Origin: Natrinema salsiterrestre
GTDB lineage: Archaea; Halobacteriota; Halobacteria; Halobacteriales; Natrialbaceae
Direction: 5' to 3'
Length of the DNA: 64,000 bases
Assembly (NCBI RefSeq): GCF_029502005.1
Contig: NZ_JAMQOT010000009.1
Coordinates: forward strand, 1 to 64,000
Positions within the stretch are counted from its first letter, which is position 1. The number at the start of each line of letters is the position of its first letter. A model generated the notes under the pieces. The model saw only the letters and a program-made list of their open reading frames with translations, ran no database searches and had not been told where the DNA came from. Shown piece by piece: positions 33,496-42,798 of this stretch. A program made the position numbers and the translations under genes.

Positions 33496-35349
33496 ATGAC
33501 TGACCGAACACTTCACCTCGAATTAGAGAATATCGGCGGCATCGAACACGAAGAGCTATCGATTACTGCAGGCCCCACGTTCATTCAGGGTCCAAACGCC
33601 GCGAACAAGAGCTCGTTCCTCAAGGGACTGCTCTTCGCACTCGGAAGTACGACGGTTCCGATCCGAAGCGGGGCCGACGAGGCTCGCGCGGTGCTTTCCT
33701 CCGAGAATAAACGCGTCGAGCGAACCGCTCGACGGACCGACGCCGGTATCGAGACGGCAGGCGAGGCGTGGATCACGGATCCCGAGGAGATCACGCTCCT
33801 CGAGCGGTTCGCGGGTCTGTTGGAGACGAATTCGCTCAGAAGCGCCGTCGCTCGGAACGAAGACATCGAATCGCTCCTGAAAGAGCCGATGGACATCGAA
33901 GCGCTCGAAGAGGAACGAGCGTCGAAGATGGCTCGAAAGCGGGAGCTCACGACGGAGATCGAGTCGGCCGGTGACGTCGACGAGCGCCTCGGGGACCGAG
34001 AACGGGAACTGACGGAGAAGCGCAACCGACTCGACGAACTCGAGTCGACCCTTGAGGAACTATACGATGAGCAGGACACCACCGATGCCGACACCGACGA
34101 CGTCGTCCAGGAATTGCGAGACGAACGAGCCGATCTACGATCGGACGAAACCGAGTGTGAAACTCAAATAAAACAGCTCGAAGCTGCTATCAATCGCCTC
34201 GAGGGGCGACGCGACGAGATCGAAGACGAGCTCGAGGAGGCTCGTGACGCCGTCGATGAGAACGATATCGAATCCCTCAAACAGCAACGCGAGTCCGCTC
34301 GCTCCGAACTCGACGATGTGACGAAGCGTCTCGACGTACTGCAGTCGGTCCTCACCGCGAATCGTGAAATGGTCGATTCCGAGTTTGCGGGCGTACTCGG
34401 CCGCGAAACGGGATTGATGGGCGACGAAGTGACCTGCTGGACGTGTGGCCGATCAGCACCGGTCGAGGAACTCGAGGAAACGCTCGAGGAGCTGACGACA
34501 CTCGTCACGGAGGACAAACGCCGAAAGCGCGAAAGAGAACCGGAGATCGAGGCGCTTACCGAACAGATCGAGGAAGTTCAACGCTCGAAAACGGAAATAC
34601 AGCAGCTCGAAGCGGAGAAACGGGACGTTGAGCAGAAGCTAACGAACCGTCGTGACTCCCTCGAGGAACGACGTGACCAGCTAGAGTCGATTCGGGATCG
34701 ACTCTCCGAACTCGACGACGAAATCGCCGATCAGGCGGCCGACCAGCGCTCTGAACAGTCGGAGCTCACCGACGACATCGAAGAGACACGAGTCGAAATA
34801 GAGACGCTTCGACGGGAGATCACACGACTCGAGGAGACCATCGATTCCCTCCGCGAAACCCGCGAAGAACTGGAACGCAAACGCGAGAAGATCGACCAAC
34901 TCTCCGACGAGATCACCGCTTTAACCGACCGGATCGAAAACCTTGAAGACGAACTCCGAGACGTGTTCAACGAGACGATGGACGAGCTGCTGGACGCGCT
35001 CGAATTCGAACGCATCGAACGTGTCTGGCTCGACGGCGAGTTCGAACTCGTGATCGCTCGGGAAGTCGACGGCCGAACACGATCCGACTCGATCGAACAT
35101 CTCGCTGAGAGTGAGCGAGAAATGATCGGACTCGTCCTCGCACTCGCCGGATTCGTCACGTACGATGTCGACGCGGTGACACCGGTACTGGTTCTAGACT
35201 CACTGGGTGCGTTCGACGCGGAACGGACTCGCCGGTTGGTCGATTACTTCGCCGACGAAACCGAGTATCTGATCGCGACGGTTCATCCGGAATCGACCGT
35301 CGATACCGCGTTTGATACCGTGACGTTCAATCCACCAGTACAAAATTGA
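33496..35349 (+). CDS. sph3: Archaea-specific SMC-related protein (Sph3-like)
   Basis: A 617-residue SMC/Rad50-like coiled-coil ATPase. The head starts at LHLELENIGGIEHEELSI with a Walker A variant GPNAANKSS. Long heptad-rich arms flank a Rad50-type CxxC hook, CWTCGRSAPV, at residues 314-317. The C-terminal head has VWLDGEFELVIA, a signature-like LAESEREMIGLVLAL in place of the normal LSGG, and a Walker B variant VLVLDSLGAFD where the catalytic Glu is Ser. These changes suggest slow or no ATP hydrolysis, or a family-specific chemistry. It is in one operon with rdfA and probably acts with it in cell-shape control. Confidence 0.88.
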   Translation: MTDRTLHLELENIGGIEHEELSITAGPTFIQGPNAANKSSFLKGLLFALGSTTVPIRSGADEARAVLSSENKRVERTARRTDAGIETAGEAWITDPEEITLLERFAGLLETNSLRSAVARNEDIESLLKEPMDIEALEEERASKMARKRELTTEIESAGDVDERLGDRERELTEKRNRLDELESTLEELYDEQDTTDADTDDVVQELRDERADLRSDETECETQIKQLEAAINRLEGRRDEIEDELEEARDAVDENDIESLKQQRESARSELDDVTKRLDVLQSVLTANREMVDSEFAGVLGRETGLMGDEVTCWTCGRSAPVEELEETLEELTTLVTEDKRRKREREPEIEALTEQIEEVQRSKTEIQQLEAEKRDVEQKLTNRRDSLEERRDQLESIRDRLSELDDEIADQAADQRSEQSELTDDIEETRVEIETLRREITRLEETIDSLRETREELERKREKIDQLSDEITALTDRIENLEDELRDVFNETMDELLDALEFERIERVWLDGEFELVIAREVDGRTRSDSIEHLAESEREMIGLVLALAGFVTYDVDAVTPVLVLDSLGAFDAERTRRLVDYFADETEYLIATVHPESTVDTAFDTVTFNPPVQN

Positions 35350-35438
35350 TTCGATATTTAAAACTATCTCGCTTTCGTTATTCCGATACCGGTAACTTTT
35401 GGCCAGTGTAACCCGAATGCTAGAAATCTAAGACGGTA

Positions 35439-35924
35439 TCAGTAAACGGGCAGGTAGTTCCTGATATTCACGGCGCGGTCCGTTTCGATGAAGTGATCGA
35501 TTTCAGTCACCGAGTCGAGCGCCTGCATCTGGACGAGGAGGTCGTCGATCTCGGCGTTCGATTTCGCGGTGGCGATTCCGTACAGGTCGACGGTACCGAA
35601 CCCTTCGGCGACGAACCAGAAGTCCATGTTCGACATCTCCTCGAAGACGTCTCGTTTCGAATTCGCCTCGTCGGCGGTTCTGGCTGTGACGAGGACGATT
35701 TCCCAGCTGTTGCGTTCCGGCCGGGGTAAAAAGAAACTCGTCATATTCTCGAGCAGCGATGTCACACGCCGGCGGACGCCTTCGCTGCTCAGATCGATAT
35801 CGTATTCGGTTAACTCATCAGCGATATCCGCATACGGGCTCCGTGGATCGTTCGCGAGTATTTCGAGGATCCGTCGATCGATCTCGTCTATTTCGAGGAG
35901 GTCATCGTCAGAGTGATCCGCCAT
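35439..35924 (-). CDS. Lrp/AsnC-family transcriptional regulator
   Basis: A 161-residue regulator. The HTH lies in residues 10-60: IDEIDRRILEILANDPRSPY, ADIADELTEYDIDLSSEGVR, RRVTSLLENM. A RAM-like ligand-binding domain follows (EIVLVTARTADEANSKRDVF, VDLYGIATAKSNAEIDDLL). It lies next to the LLM/acyl-CoA dehydrogenase pair and the beta-oxidation genes, and so is a candidate local regulator. Effector unknown. Confidence 0.88.
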   Translation of the reverse strand: MADHSDDDLLEIDEIDRRILEILANDPRSPYADIADELTEYDIDLSSEGVRRRVTSLLENMTSFFLPRPERNSWEIVLVTARTADEANSKRDVFEEMSNMDFWFVAEGFGTVDLYGIATAKSNAEIDDLLVQMQALDSVTEIDHFIETDRAVNIRNYLPVY

Positions 35925-36070
35925 AGTCGAACACTGTGTGTACCAACTATTAAAATCTCTAGATGGTCACCGATCGATATCGCCTACCGAGTTGTCCCAA
36001 GCGGTACCCGATCGGTTGATCACCACGGATCGGTTGGCAGAACCAGAGTCGCGATCGACCGGTGTATCGG

Positions 36071-37069
36071 CTACGGCGCTAAGGCGGTCATCGTCTCGCG
36101 TACTTCCTCAGGTCCGGCACCCCGTGGGAACGAGACGTTGACGGCGTCCAGTCCGTTGAGATCGACGAATTCCTGCAGTTGGTCGCGAGCCTCCGCCGGC
36201 GTTCCTGCGGCCCCCATCTGGTCGCGCAACTCCTTCCGTACGAGCGTCGTGGCACGCTCTTTCTCCCCCTCCTGCCAGGTCTCGTAGATCTCGTGGGCGA
36301 CCTCCTCGTACCCCTGCCGTGCGAGGTTGTCGCGATAGAACGTCCCCATGCCGCCGATATAGAAGGCGATGTGTTGAGCGACGAGTTCGCGGGCGCGTTC
36401 GCCGTCCTCGAGAGCACAGCAGCCCACAGCGAGCGTCACCCGGAGGTCGCTGGAGTCTCTACCACTCAACTCAGCTCCGCGTCGGAGGTCGTCGAGTCGC
36501 TCTCTGAGGCCGTCTCTGGTGTAGTTGACGGCGTGCCAGCCGTCGGCAAATCGTCCGGCGAGTTCGACGGCTTTCGGGCCGAGCCCCGCCGCGTCGACCG
36601 GTGGCGCCGGCTCCGGTGGGTCACAGCGGAGTCGGAAGCCATCCAGCGAGAAGTACTCGCAGTCGTAGGAGACCGTCTCACCGGAGAGAACCCGCTGGAC
36701 GATCTCGATCGTTTCTCGCGTTCGACGCAGCGGATTGCCGAATTCGATTCCGTGCCAGTTCTCGACGACGAGGGGCCCGCTCGGACCGACGCCGAGGCGA
36801 AACCGACCGTCACTGGCCTCCTGCAGCGTCGCGGCCGTCTGCCCGAGCAGCGCCGGCGATCTGGAGTAGATATTCGCGATGCTCGATCCGATCCCGATTT
36901 CATCGGTCCGTTCAGCAGTGGTTGCCATCGCCGTGACGGCGTCTCGCCCCCAGGTTTCCGGGAACCAGACGCGGTCGTATCCCAACTCCTCGGCGGCGAC
37001 CGCCTGATCGACGATGTCCTCGAGCGTTGGCTGTGCGCCGACCGGCAGAAAGACGTCCCTATCGGTCAT
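36071..37069 (-). CDS. LLM-class flavin/F420-dependent oxidoreductase, copy A
   Basis: A 332-residue luciferase-like TIM-barrel enzyme. Opening DVFLPVGAQPTLEDIVDQAV, the NADP/F420-pocket segment LVVENWHGIEFGNPLRRTRE, and GLGPKAVELAGRFADGWHAV are typical of F420-dependent members. It is about 80% identical over its full length, without gaps, to the protein at 45700-46698 (manual count: 65 differences in 332). Both stand next to an acyl-CoA dehydrogenase of the same subgroup. The reaction is unknown; possibilities are F420H2-dependent reduction or a monooxygenase step on a CoA-activated or free acid. Confidence 0.88.
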   Translation of the reverse strand: MTDRDVFLPVGAQPTLEDIVDQAVAAEELGYDRVWFPETWGRDAVTAMATTAERTDEIGIGSSIANIYSRSPALLGQTAATLQEASDGRFRLGVGPSGPLVVENWHGIEFGNPLRRTRETIEIVQRVLSGETVSYDCEYFSLDGFRLRCDPPEPAPPVDAAGLGPKAVELAGRFADGWHAVNYTRDGLRERLDDLRRGAELSGRDSSDLRVTLAVGCCALEDGERARELVAQHIAFYIGGMGTFYRDNLARQGYEEVAHEIYETWQEGEKERATTLVRKELRDQMGAAGTPAEARDQLQEFVDLNGLDAVNVSFPRGAGPEEVRETMTALAP

Positions 37070-37181
37070 GGTTGTCCCGTGTTTTCCATCAATAATAAAA
37101 GTACACGACGGACTCGAACGTTGCTCGCCAATTGCAATCTAAATGGCTTCAACTGAACGCACTGTGACGGGTTCGCCTCGC

Positions 37182-38405
37182 TCATTCCAACAGTCCGTTC
37201 TGCTTTGCGATCGTGTTGAGTTGTAGCTCGTCGGTCCCTTCGACGATACGGAGGAGGCGTGCGTAATTGAGGTGATCCATGAACCCATACTCTTCGCTGA
37301 GGCCGTTGCCGCCGTGGATTTGGACGGCGGAATCCGCGGCGTCCCAGTAGGTCTGCGTTGCGAACCAATTGAAGATCGAGATGTCCTCGACAACTGACTC
37401 GTCTCGATCTAGCTTCCACGCACAGCGGAGGCCCGCGGAATCGGCTGCATACTGTTTTGCACGGCCTCGAGCGACCTTCGACGAGATTTGCTGGAAGTTG
37501 CCGATCTGCTGGCCGAACGCTTCGCGTTCCCGGGCGTACTCGGTGGCTCGTTCCAGCACGTACTCCGCGAGCCCAACGGCCTGTGCGCCGAGCTCTAATC
37601 GTCCGATAGAGAGGAAGTCCATCGCCTCGTAAAACGCCTGTCCGACATCACCGAGGACGCGATCCGCCGGCAACCGAACGTCATCAAATCGAAGCTCCGC
37701 CTGTTGACCGATCTCGGCGGGGGTATTGTTGAGCGAACCGAGTTCCCACTCGTCCGATTCGACGATGAAGCAGGTGATCCCGCCGTACCGGCCGGCCTCG
37801 TCTCGCGACGAAGTCCTCGCGAATACCTGCGCGAAATCGGCGTACGGGGCGTTCGTAATCCACTGCTTCTGTCCGTTGAGAACCCACTCGTCACCGTCTC
37901 GCTCCGCGGTCGTCTGCATTGCCGGGGAGTCCGACCCTGCGGTCGGTTCGGTCTGTGCGAATGCCGTTGACTTCTCCCCCCTGACTACCGGTTCGACGTA
38001 CTCGGCGCGCTGATCCTCGTCGCCGAGCAACAACAACGGCTTCGGCCCTTCGGGGCCCGCCAGAACGTGCTGGTTCAATCCCCGTCCGTTGGCGAAAACG
38101 TGTGTGATTGCCCGATACCACGTCACGTACGAGACGTCAGAGCCGCCGACGTCTTCGGGCATATTCATTGCATAGAATCCCGCGTCCGCGGACTTCTTGC
38201 GAACCGTCTCGATGACGTCGAGATATTCGTCCGTGAGGAGACCGTCTTCCTCGTGGCCGGTTCTCGGGTTCGTCAGGATATCTTCGTACTCAGCTTCGAG
38301 CGGTTCGATCTCCTGTTCGATAAAGCCATCAAGACTCTCGAGAATCAGTTCGGTTTCGTCGTCAGTATCGAAAGCGACTCCGCTTTCGCTAGTCGGTGAA
38401 CTCAT
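37182..38405 (-). CDS. Acyl-CoA dehydrogenase, copy A
   Basis: A 407-residue FAD enzyme that introduces a 2,3-double bond in acyl-CoA. The FAD/substrate motif is AFAQTEPTAGSDSPAM, the substrate-loop strand is NGQKQWITNAPYADFAQVF, the middle beta strand QAELRFDDVRLPADRVLG, and the C-terminal catalytic Glu is in RIVEGTDELQLN. The ATG at 38405 opens MSSPTSESGVAFDTDDETEL; the upstream extension to 38459 is basic. It lies directly upstream of LLM copy A on the same strand (112-bp gap) and is the paralogue of 46863-48089. Electrons would pass to ETF; no ETF gene is in the window. Confidence 0.93.
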   Translation of the reverse strand: MSSPTSESGVAFDTDDETELILESLDGFIEQEIEPLEAEYEDILTNPRTGHEEDGLLTDEYLDVIETVRKKSADAGFYAMNMPEDVGGSDVSYVTWYRAITHVFANGRGLNQHVLAGPEGPKPLLLLGDEDQRAEYVEPVVRGEKSTAFAQTEPTAGSDSPAMQTTAERDGDEWVLNGQKQWITNAPYADFAQVFARTSSRDEAGRYGGITCFIVESDEWELGSLNNTPAEIGQQAELRFDDVRLPADRVLGDVGQAFYEAMDFLSIGRLELGAQAVGLAEYVLERATEYAREREAFGQQIGNFQQISSKVARGRAKQYAADSAGLRCAWKLDRDESVVEDISIFNWFATQTYWDAADSAVQIHGGNGLSEEYGFMDHLNYARLLRIVEGTDELQLNTIAKQNGLLE

Positions 38406-38542
38406 ACTGGTAATTATCGGACAGACTGCAGAAGTGAAATACCTTCGGGTTACCCCCACGCTGTGTACCGACTATCAGTCTATCAGATGACTCGATGCCG
38501 CTGTCGACTACGATGTACCTGCCGAGATGATCAGTGGTGGGG

Positions 38543-38548
38543 TTTATA
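38543..38548 (+). promoter_or_regulatory. TATA box of the thiolase-DUF35 operon
   Basis: TTTATA lies about 28 bp before the thiolase ATG, the spacing expected for a leaderless haloarchaeal transcript. The divergent acyl-CoA dehydrogenase start is about 140 bp to the left. Confidence 0.5.
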
Positions 38549-38573
38549 CGCATACGCCACACAGTGAGAGTCG

Positions 38574-39740
38574 ATGACACGAGCGAGTGTCGTAGGTGCC
38601 GGAATGACGACGTTCGGCCCCCACGAACGGACGCTTGCGGAACTGTTCGCCGAAGCCGCATTCAAGGCCCTAGACGATGCAGGGGCGACGAACGATAGAA
38701 TCGATGCGTTCTATCTCGGGAACACGCTCGGCGGAATGACCGAAAACGAGACCCATCTCGCGCCGAAACTGGCGACGCATGTGGGGATCACCGGCGTGCC
38801 CGCACAGCGCTTCGAGGACGCCTGCGCGACGTCCTCGAACGCGTTCAAGCACGCGGTTCAGGCGGTAGAGAACGGAATCCATGACGTTGTCCTCGTCGGC
38901 GGAGTGGAGCGATGTACACCGGAGACGGGACTCGATACGCCGCGGATGACCGAGATATTCGCTAGTGCGTCGGACAAACAGTACGAGCAACCTGCGGGAA
39001 TTACCTTCCCCGGCGTGTTCGCGTTGCTGACCAACCGACACATGCACGAGTACGGGACGACCGAGGAGCAACTCGCCAGCGTCGCGGTGAAGAACCACGC
39101 CAACGGGCAGCACAATCCCCACGCGCACTTCGGGAAAGAAACGACCGTCGAGGAGGTTCTGGAGTCGCCACTGATCGCGGACCCGTTTCGACTGATGGAT
39201 TGCTGCCCCTTCTCGGACGGAGCGAGCGCGGTCGTCGTCACCAGTTCGGATGCGGCCGATTCGTTCGATTCACCGGTCGATGTCAAAGGGATCGGTCACG
39301 CCACGGGTACCGTTCCGGCCGCAGACAAGGAGTCACTGACCGCGACCCAGCCGGCCCGCGATGCGGCGGCGTCCGCATACGAGCAATCCGGTCGCAGCGC
39401 CGCCGACGTCGACTTCGCCGAAGTCCACGACTGTTTCACCGGCGCTGAGATACTCGCAACGGAAGCGCTCGGGTTCTTTGACGACGGCGAGGGCGGTCCC
39501 GCCGCCGAAGCGGGGCGAACCGCTCTCGACGGTGAGATACCGGTCAACCCCAGCGGTGGGTTGAAAGCGAAAGGCCACCCCATCGGGGCCACTGGCACTG
39601 CACAGATCGTCGAACTAACAACGCAGCTTCGAGGCGAGGCCGGCGACCGACAGATCACCGACGCTGAAACGGGACTCGCGCATAATCTCGGCGGCGACGC
39701 CGGAACGACCCTCGTAACGCTCATGGAGGCGCGAGCATGA
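38574..39740 (+). CDS. Thiolase-family acyltransferase (SCP-x/archaeal type)
   Basis: A 388-residue thiolase-fold enzyme. The acylated Cys is in RFEDACATSSNAFKHAV (residue 85 region), the catalytic His in SGGLKAKGHPIGATG, and the end reads GLAHNLGGDAGTTLV, without the second Cys of bacterial biosynthetic thiolases. This pattern is seen in SCP-x thiolases and archaeal acetyl-CoA acetyltransferases that work with a DUF35 protein. It overlaps the DUF35 gene by 4 bp. It could cleave 3-oxoacyl-CoA or act as a retro-aldolase in side-chain degradation; the sequence does not decide. Confidence 0.9.
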   Translation: MTRASVVGAGMTTFGPHERTLAELFAEAAFKALDDAGATNDRIDAFYLGNTLGGMTENETHLAPKLATHVGITGVPAQRFEDACATSSNAFKHAVQAVENGIHDVVLVGGVERCTPETGLDTPRMTEIFASASDKQYEQPAGITFPGVFALLTNRHMHEYGTTEEQLASVAVKNHANGQHNPHAHFGKETTVEEVLESPLIADPFRLMDCCPFSDGASAVVVTSSDAADSFDSPVDVKGIGHATGTVPAADKESLTATQPARDAAASAYEQSGRSAADVDFAEVHDCFTGAEILATEALGFFDDGEGGPAAEAGRTALDGEIPVNPSGGLKAKGHPIGATGTAQIVELTTQLRGEAGDRQITDAETGLAHNLGGDAGTTLVTLMEARA

Positions 39741-40114
39741 GCGACGACGAACTGGTCGACGGCGATCTGACGTACGCGTCCTGGAAACGAGCGCTCCGGG
39801 ACGGTGACCTCCTCGGACAGAAGTGTCGCGATTGCCGTCACGCCACCGCGGCACCGAAGGCCGCGTGCGCACACTGTGGATCCCGCGAGCTCGAGACGGT
39901 CGAACTGCCGACTACGGGAGCCATCTATTCCGAAACCACGATCACCGTCCCGCCGCGACAGTTCAGCGATGACGATCCCTATCAGGTGGCGATCGTCGAA
40001 CTGGACGAGGCGCGCGTGATGGCGCATATAGACGGCGCAGTCGAGATTGGCGATACGGTTCGCCTCCAGGGATCGATCGAAGCAGACGACGCACCGGCGC
40101 CGCTTTTCGGATAG
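39737..40114 (+). CDS. DUF35 OB-fold zinc-ribbon protein
   Basis: A 125-residue thiolase partner. The zinc ribbon is at residues 33-52 (GQKCRDCRHATAAPKAACAH, Cys-x2-Cys and Cys-x2-Cys), followed by an OB-fold (TTGAIYSETTITVPPRQFSD; YQVAIVELDEARVMAHIDGA). In archaea and actinobacteria such proteins bind thiolases and position acyl-CoA. The ATGA overlap with the thiolase indicates a 1:1 complex made from one transcript. Confidence 0.93.
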   Translation: MSDDELVDGDLTYASWKRALRDGDLLGQKCRDCRHATAAPKAACAHCGSRELETVELPTTGAIYSETTITVPPRQFSDDDPYQVAIVELDEARVMAHIDGAVEIGDTVRLQGSIEADDAPAPLFG

Positions 40115-40221
40115 CCTATACGACGGTCGCGATACCCGTATCGCGATCCCCGGACGGTCCGACCGGCGACAGTAATTATATTACCGAGGGGCCGGATGGT
40201 AGTGGTGAGGTTTGACACAAC

Positions 40222-41109
40222 ATGAATGTTGCAGTCCTGGGAGCTGGCGCTATGGGTCACGGTATCGCCCACGTCAGCGCCCTCGGTGGACACTCAGTTA
40301 TCGTTCGCGATGTCGAACAGGAACTCGTCGAAAACGGTCTCGAACAGATCGAGGAAAATCTCGAGGGCGGAGTCGAACGCGAGAAGATCACCCCGGCGGA
40401 GAAAGACGACGCGATCGAGCGGCTCACCGGAACGGTCTCGCTCGAGACGGCCGTCGAGGACGCTGATCTCGTCATCGAAGCCGTTCCGGAAGAGCTCGAG
40501 ATCAAGCGAGCCGTCTTCGAGGAGGCCGAGGAATTCGCGCCCAGCGACGCAATCATGGCCACGAACACCTCGTCGCTGTCGGTTACGGAAATCGCCAGCG
40601 TGTTCGAGGACCCCTCTCGCTGTATTGGCCTTCACTTCTTCAATCCCGCCCACATCATGCCGCTCGTGGAGATCGTCGTCGCGGAACAGACGAGCGGAGA
40701 CACGAAGGAGTTCGCAGATCACTACGTCGAAAGTATCGAGAAAACGCCGACGACGGTCACCGACGTCCCCGGCTTCGCTTCGTCCCGGCTTGGCGCGATG
40801 TTCAGTCTGGAGGCGATCCGAATGGCACAGGAAGGTGTCGCCAGCATCGAGGACATCGACGAGACGATGCGATTGGGGTATAATCTCCCGATGGGACCGA
40901 TCGAGCTCGTCGACCACACTGGTGTCGACGTCAACGTCGAAGTGATGGAGTACCTCCGGGAAGAACTGGGCGAACGGTTCAAACCGCCGCAGTTGCTGAA
41001 ACGGAAGCTTCGGGCCGGAAAACTCGGCCGGAAGACTGGCGAGGGATTCTACGTTTGGGAAGACGGAGAGATCGTCGGCGTTAGTGACACAGGGGACGTC
41101 ACGGAATAG
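40222..41109 (+). CDS. 3-hydroxyacyl-CoA dehydrogenase
   Basis: A 295-residue NAD-dependent enzyme that oxidises (S)-3-hydroxyacyl-CoA to 3-oxoacyl-CoA. The NAD site is VLGAGAMGHGIAHVSALGGH. The catalytic region is MATNTSSLSVTEIAS, LHFFNPAHIMPLVEIV (His-Glu pair) and TDVPGFASSRLGAMF; the C-terminal domain has LGYNLPMGPIELVDHTGVDV. Length is normal for the single-function form. A GGTGAGG sequence lies about 10 bp before the ATG and TAATTATATTA about 45 bp before it, so it may have its own promoter although it follows the DUF35 gene by 107 bp. Confidence 0.94.
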   Translation: MNVAVLGAGAMGHGIAHVSALGGHSVIVRDVEQELVENGLEQIEENLEGGVEREKITPAEKDDAIERLTGTVSLETAVEDADLVIEAVPEELEIKRAVFEEAEEFAPSDAIMATNTSSLSVTEIASVFEDPSRCIGLHFFNPAHIMPLVEIVVAEQTSGDTKEFADHYVESIEKTPTTVTDVPGFASSRLGAMFSLEAIRMAQEGVASIEDIDETMRLGYNLPMGPIELVDHTGVDVNVEVMEYLREELGERFKPPQLLKRKLRAGKLGRKTGEGFYVWEDGEIVGVSDTGDVTE

Positions 41110-41268
41110 TCGGCGCGAGAAACGGATTCTCGTCTTCCGCTGATCGGTCGACGTTTTCGTCGATCCGGGCCCTTTTGTTTTCCAACCGGCATATTCGAGC
41201 CCTCGCCGTTGGAGATGTGATCCTAGATTTCGTCTTTGGCATCGCAAATCTCGGAACCTCTGTAAACG

Positions 41269-42798
41269 CTATTTCAGATTCGTTTTGATGATTTTCCCGG
41301 TCGGATTTCGTGGAAGCTCCTCGTAAAACTCTACCTCGCGGGGTTTTTTGAAATCAGCAATACGACTACCGACGTATTCCGCAACCCCCTCGGCGGCCAT
41401 CGTCTCTCCATCGTGGAGGACCACGGCCGCCTTCACCCGTTCGGTCCACTCTTCGTCTGGAACGCCGACGACGGCTGCCTCGGAAATGCTCGCGTGTTCG
41501 TGAAGCACTTCCTCGATTTCCGCGGGATGGATGTTTTCCCCACCGGAAATGATCATATCATCGTGTCGTCCGACGAAATACAGGAACCCGTCCTCGTCCC
41601 GTCGTACGAGATCTGACGAGACGAAATAGCCCTCATCGTCGAATACTTCCCGGGTCTTTTCGGGCATTCCGAGGTACTTTTCGAACGCAGTCGGCCCGCG
41701 GTACGCGATCCGACCGATTTCACCGGGTTCGACCTCTTTGCCGTCATCGTCGACCACTTTGACCGCGACGTTGACGATCGGCTTTCCGATACTCTCGGGC
41801 TTCTCGAGCGCGTTCTGCGGGTCGAGTAGACAGGTAACGGGAGACATCTCGGTCTGACCGAACACCTCGTACAGGTTCGCGTCGAACGAATCGATGATTT
41901 CCTCTTTGAGCTCCTCTCCGGACGGTGCCGCACCAGTCATGTAATGTTCGAACGAACTGATATCGTAGTCGTCGAACCCATTGACGTTCAGCAGTGCGCG
42001 ACTCATCATCGGGACGAAGAACGATCCGGTGATAGCTTCGGCGTCGATGACGTCCATCACCCGAACTGGATCGAAATCGTTCATCAAATACGTCGTCGAT
42101 CCGCAGTAGAAGGTGTTGTTGAACAGCGCGAACGCCGCGATATGGAAGAGCGGTGTGACGACGAGGAACCTGTCCTCATTTTCACCGAAGTTACAGCTGT
42201 ATACCGTGTTCACCGAGTTCTGAATGACGTTATCGTGTGTGAGAACGCAACCTTTCGGCTTTCCCGTCGTCCCACTGGTGTACATGAGTGCAGCGTCGTC
42301 GAGCCGGTTCGGCACTACTTCGACCCGGTCGTCGGAGACGTCTTCACAGGCGTCGTGAAACCCGTCGGCGAAGTCGGGTACGTCCGCACCGAGGTACAGG
42401 TACTCGTCGATTTGCGTCTCGGACTGCGAAGCGACCGCCGAGATCGTCTCTTTCGCGTCGCTGTCGAAGACGCAGAACCCCGCGTCGCTGTCTCTGAGAA
42501 CGTAACTGACTTCATCGTCTTTGAACCGATGGTTGATCGGCACCGGCAGAGCACCGAGTTTCATCGCGGCGTAGTACGTCTGTATGGTCTCCGGGTGGTT
42601 CTGCATGTAGACTGCGACCCGGTCTCCCTCCGAGACGCCGCGGTTCGAGAACATCCGTGCGATTCGGTTCACTCGGTCGTCGAACTCGCGGAACGTGATC
42701 ACGTCTCGACCGCCGCCGGTGAGGGTCACGAGGCAATCGTCCTCGGGATATTTTCGCGCATTCGTCACAGCGATGTCTCCGAGGGTCAATCCGTCCAT
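41269..42798 (-). CDS. Acyl-CoA synthetase (AMP-forming)
   Basis: A 509-residue ANL-family ligase. Motifs are MYTSGTTGKPKGCVLTHDNV, FGQTEMSPVTCLLDP, SSDLVRRDEDGFLYFVGRHDDM (A7/A8 hinge) and catalytic Lys in RNPTGKIIKTNLK at the very end. Its family position is close to medium or long-chain fatty acyl ligases, but specificity is uncertain. The start is about 205 bp from the 23-bp palindrome at 43003-43025, which in the same orientation also precedes the thiolase at 54682. Confidence 0.92.
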   Translation of the reverse strand: MDGLTLGDIAVTNARKYPEDDCLVTLTGGGRDVITFREFDDRVNRIARMFSNRGVSEGDRVAVYMQNHPETIQTYYAAMKLGALPVPINHRFKDDEVSYVLRDSDAGFCVFDSDAKETISAVASQSETQIDEYLYLGADVPDFADGFHDACEDVSDDRVEVVPNRLDDAALMYTSGTTGKPKGCVLTHDNVIQNSVNTVYSCNFGENEDRFLVVTPLFHIAAFALFNNTFYCGSTTYLMNDFDPVRVMDVIDAEAITGSFFVPMMSRALLNVNGFDDYDISSFEHYMTGAAPSGEELKEEIIDSFDANLYEVFGQTEMSPVTCLLDPQNALEKPESIGKPIVNVAVKVVDDDGKEVEPGEIGRIAYRGPTAFEKYLGMPEKTREVFDDEGYFVSSDLVRRDEDGFLYFVGRHDDMIISGGENIHPAEIEEVLHEHASISEAAVVGVPDEEWTERVKAAVVLHDGETMAAEGVAEYVGSRIADFKKPREVEFYEELPRNPTGKIIKTNLK

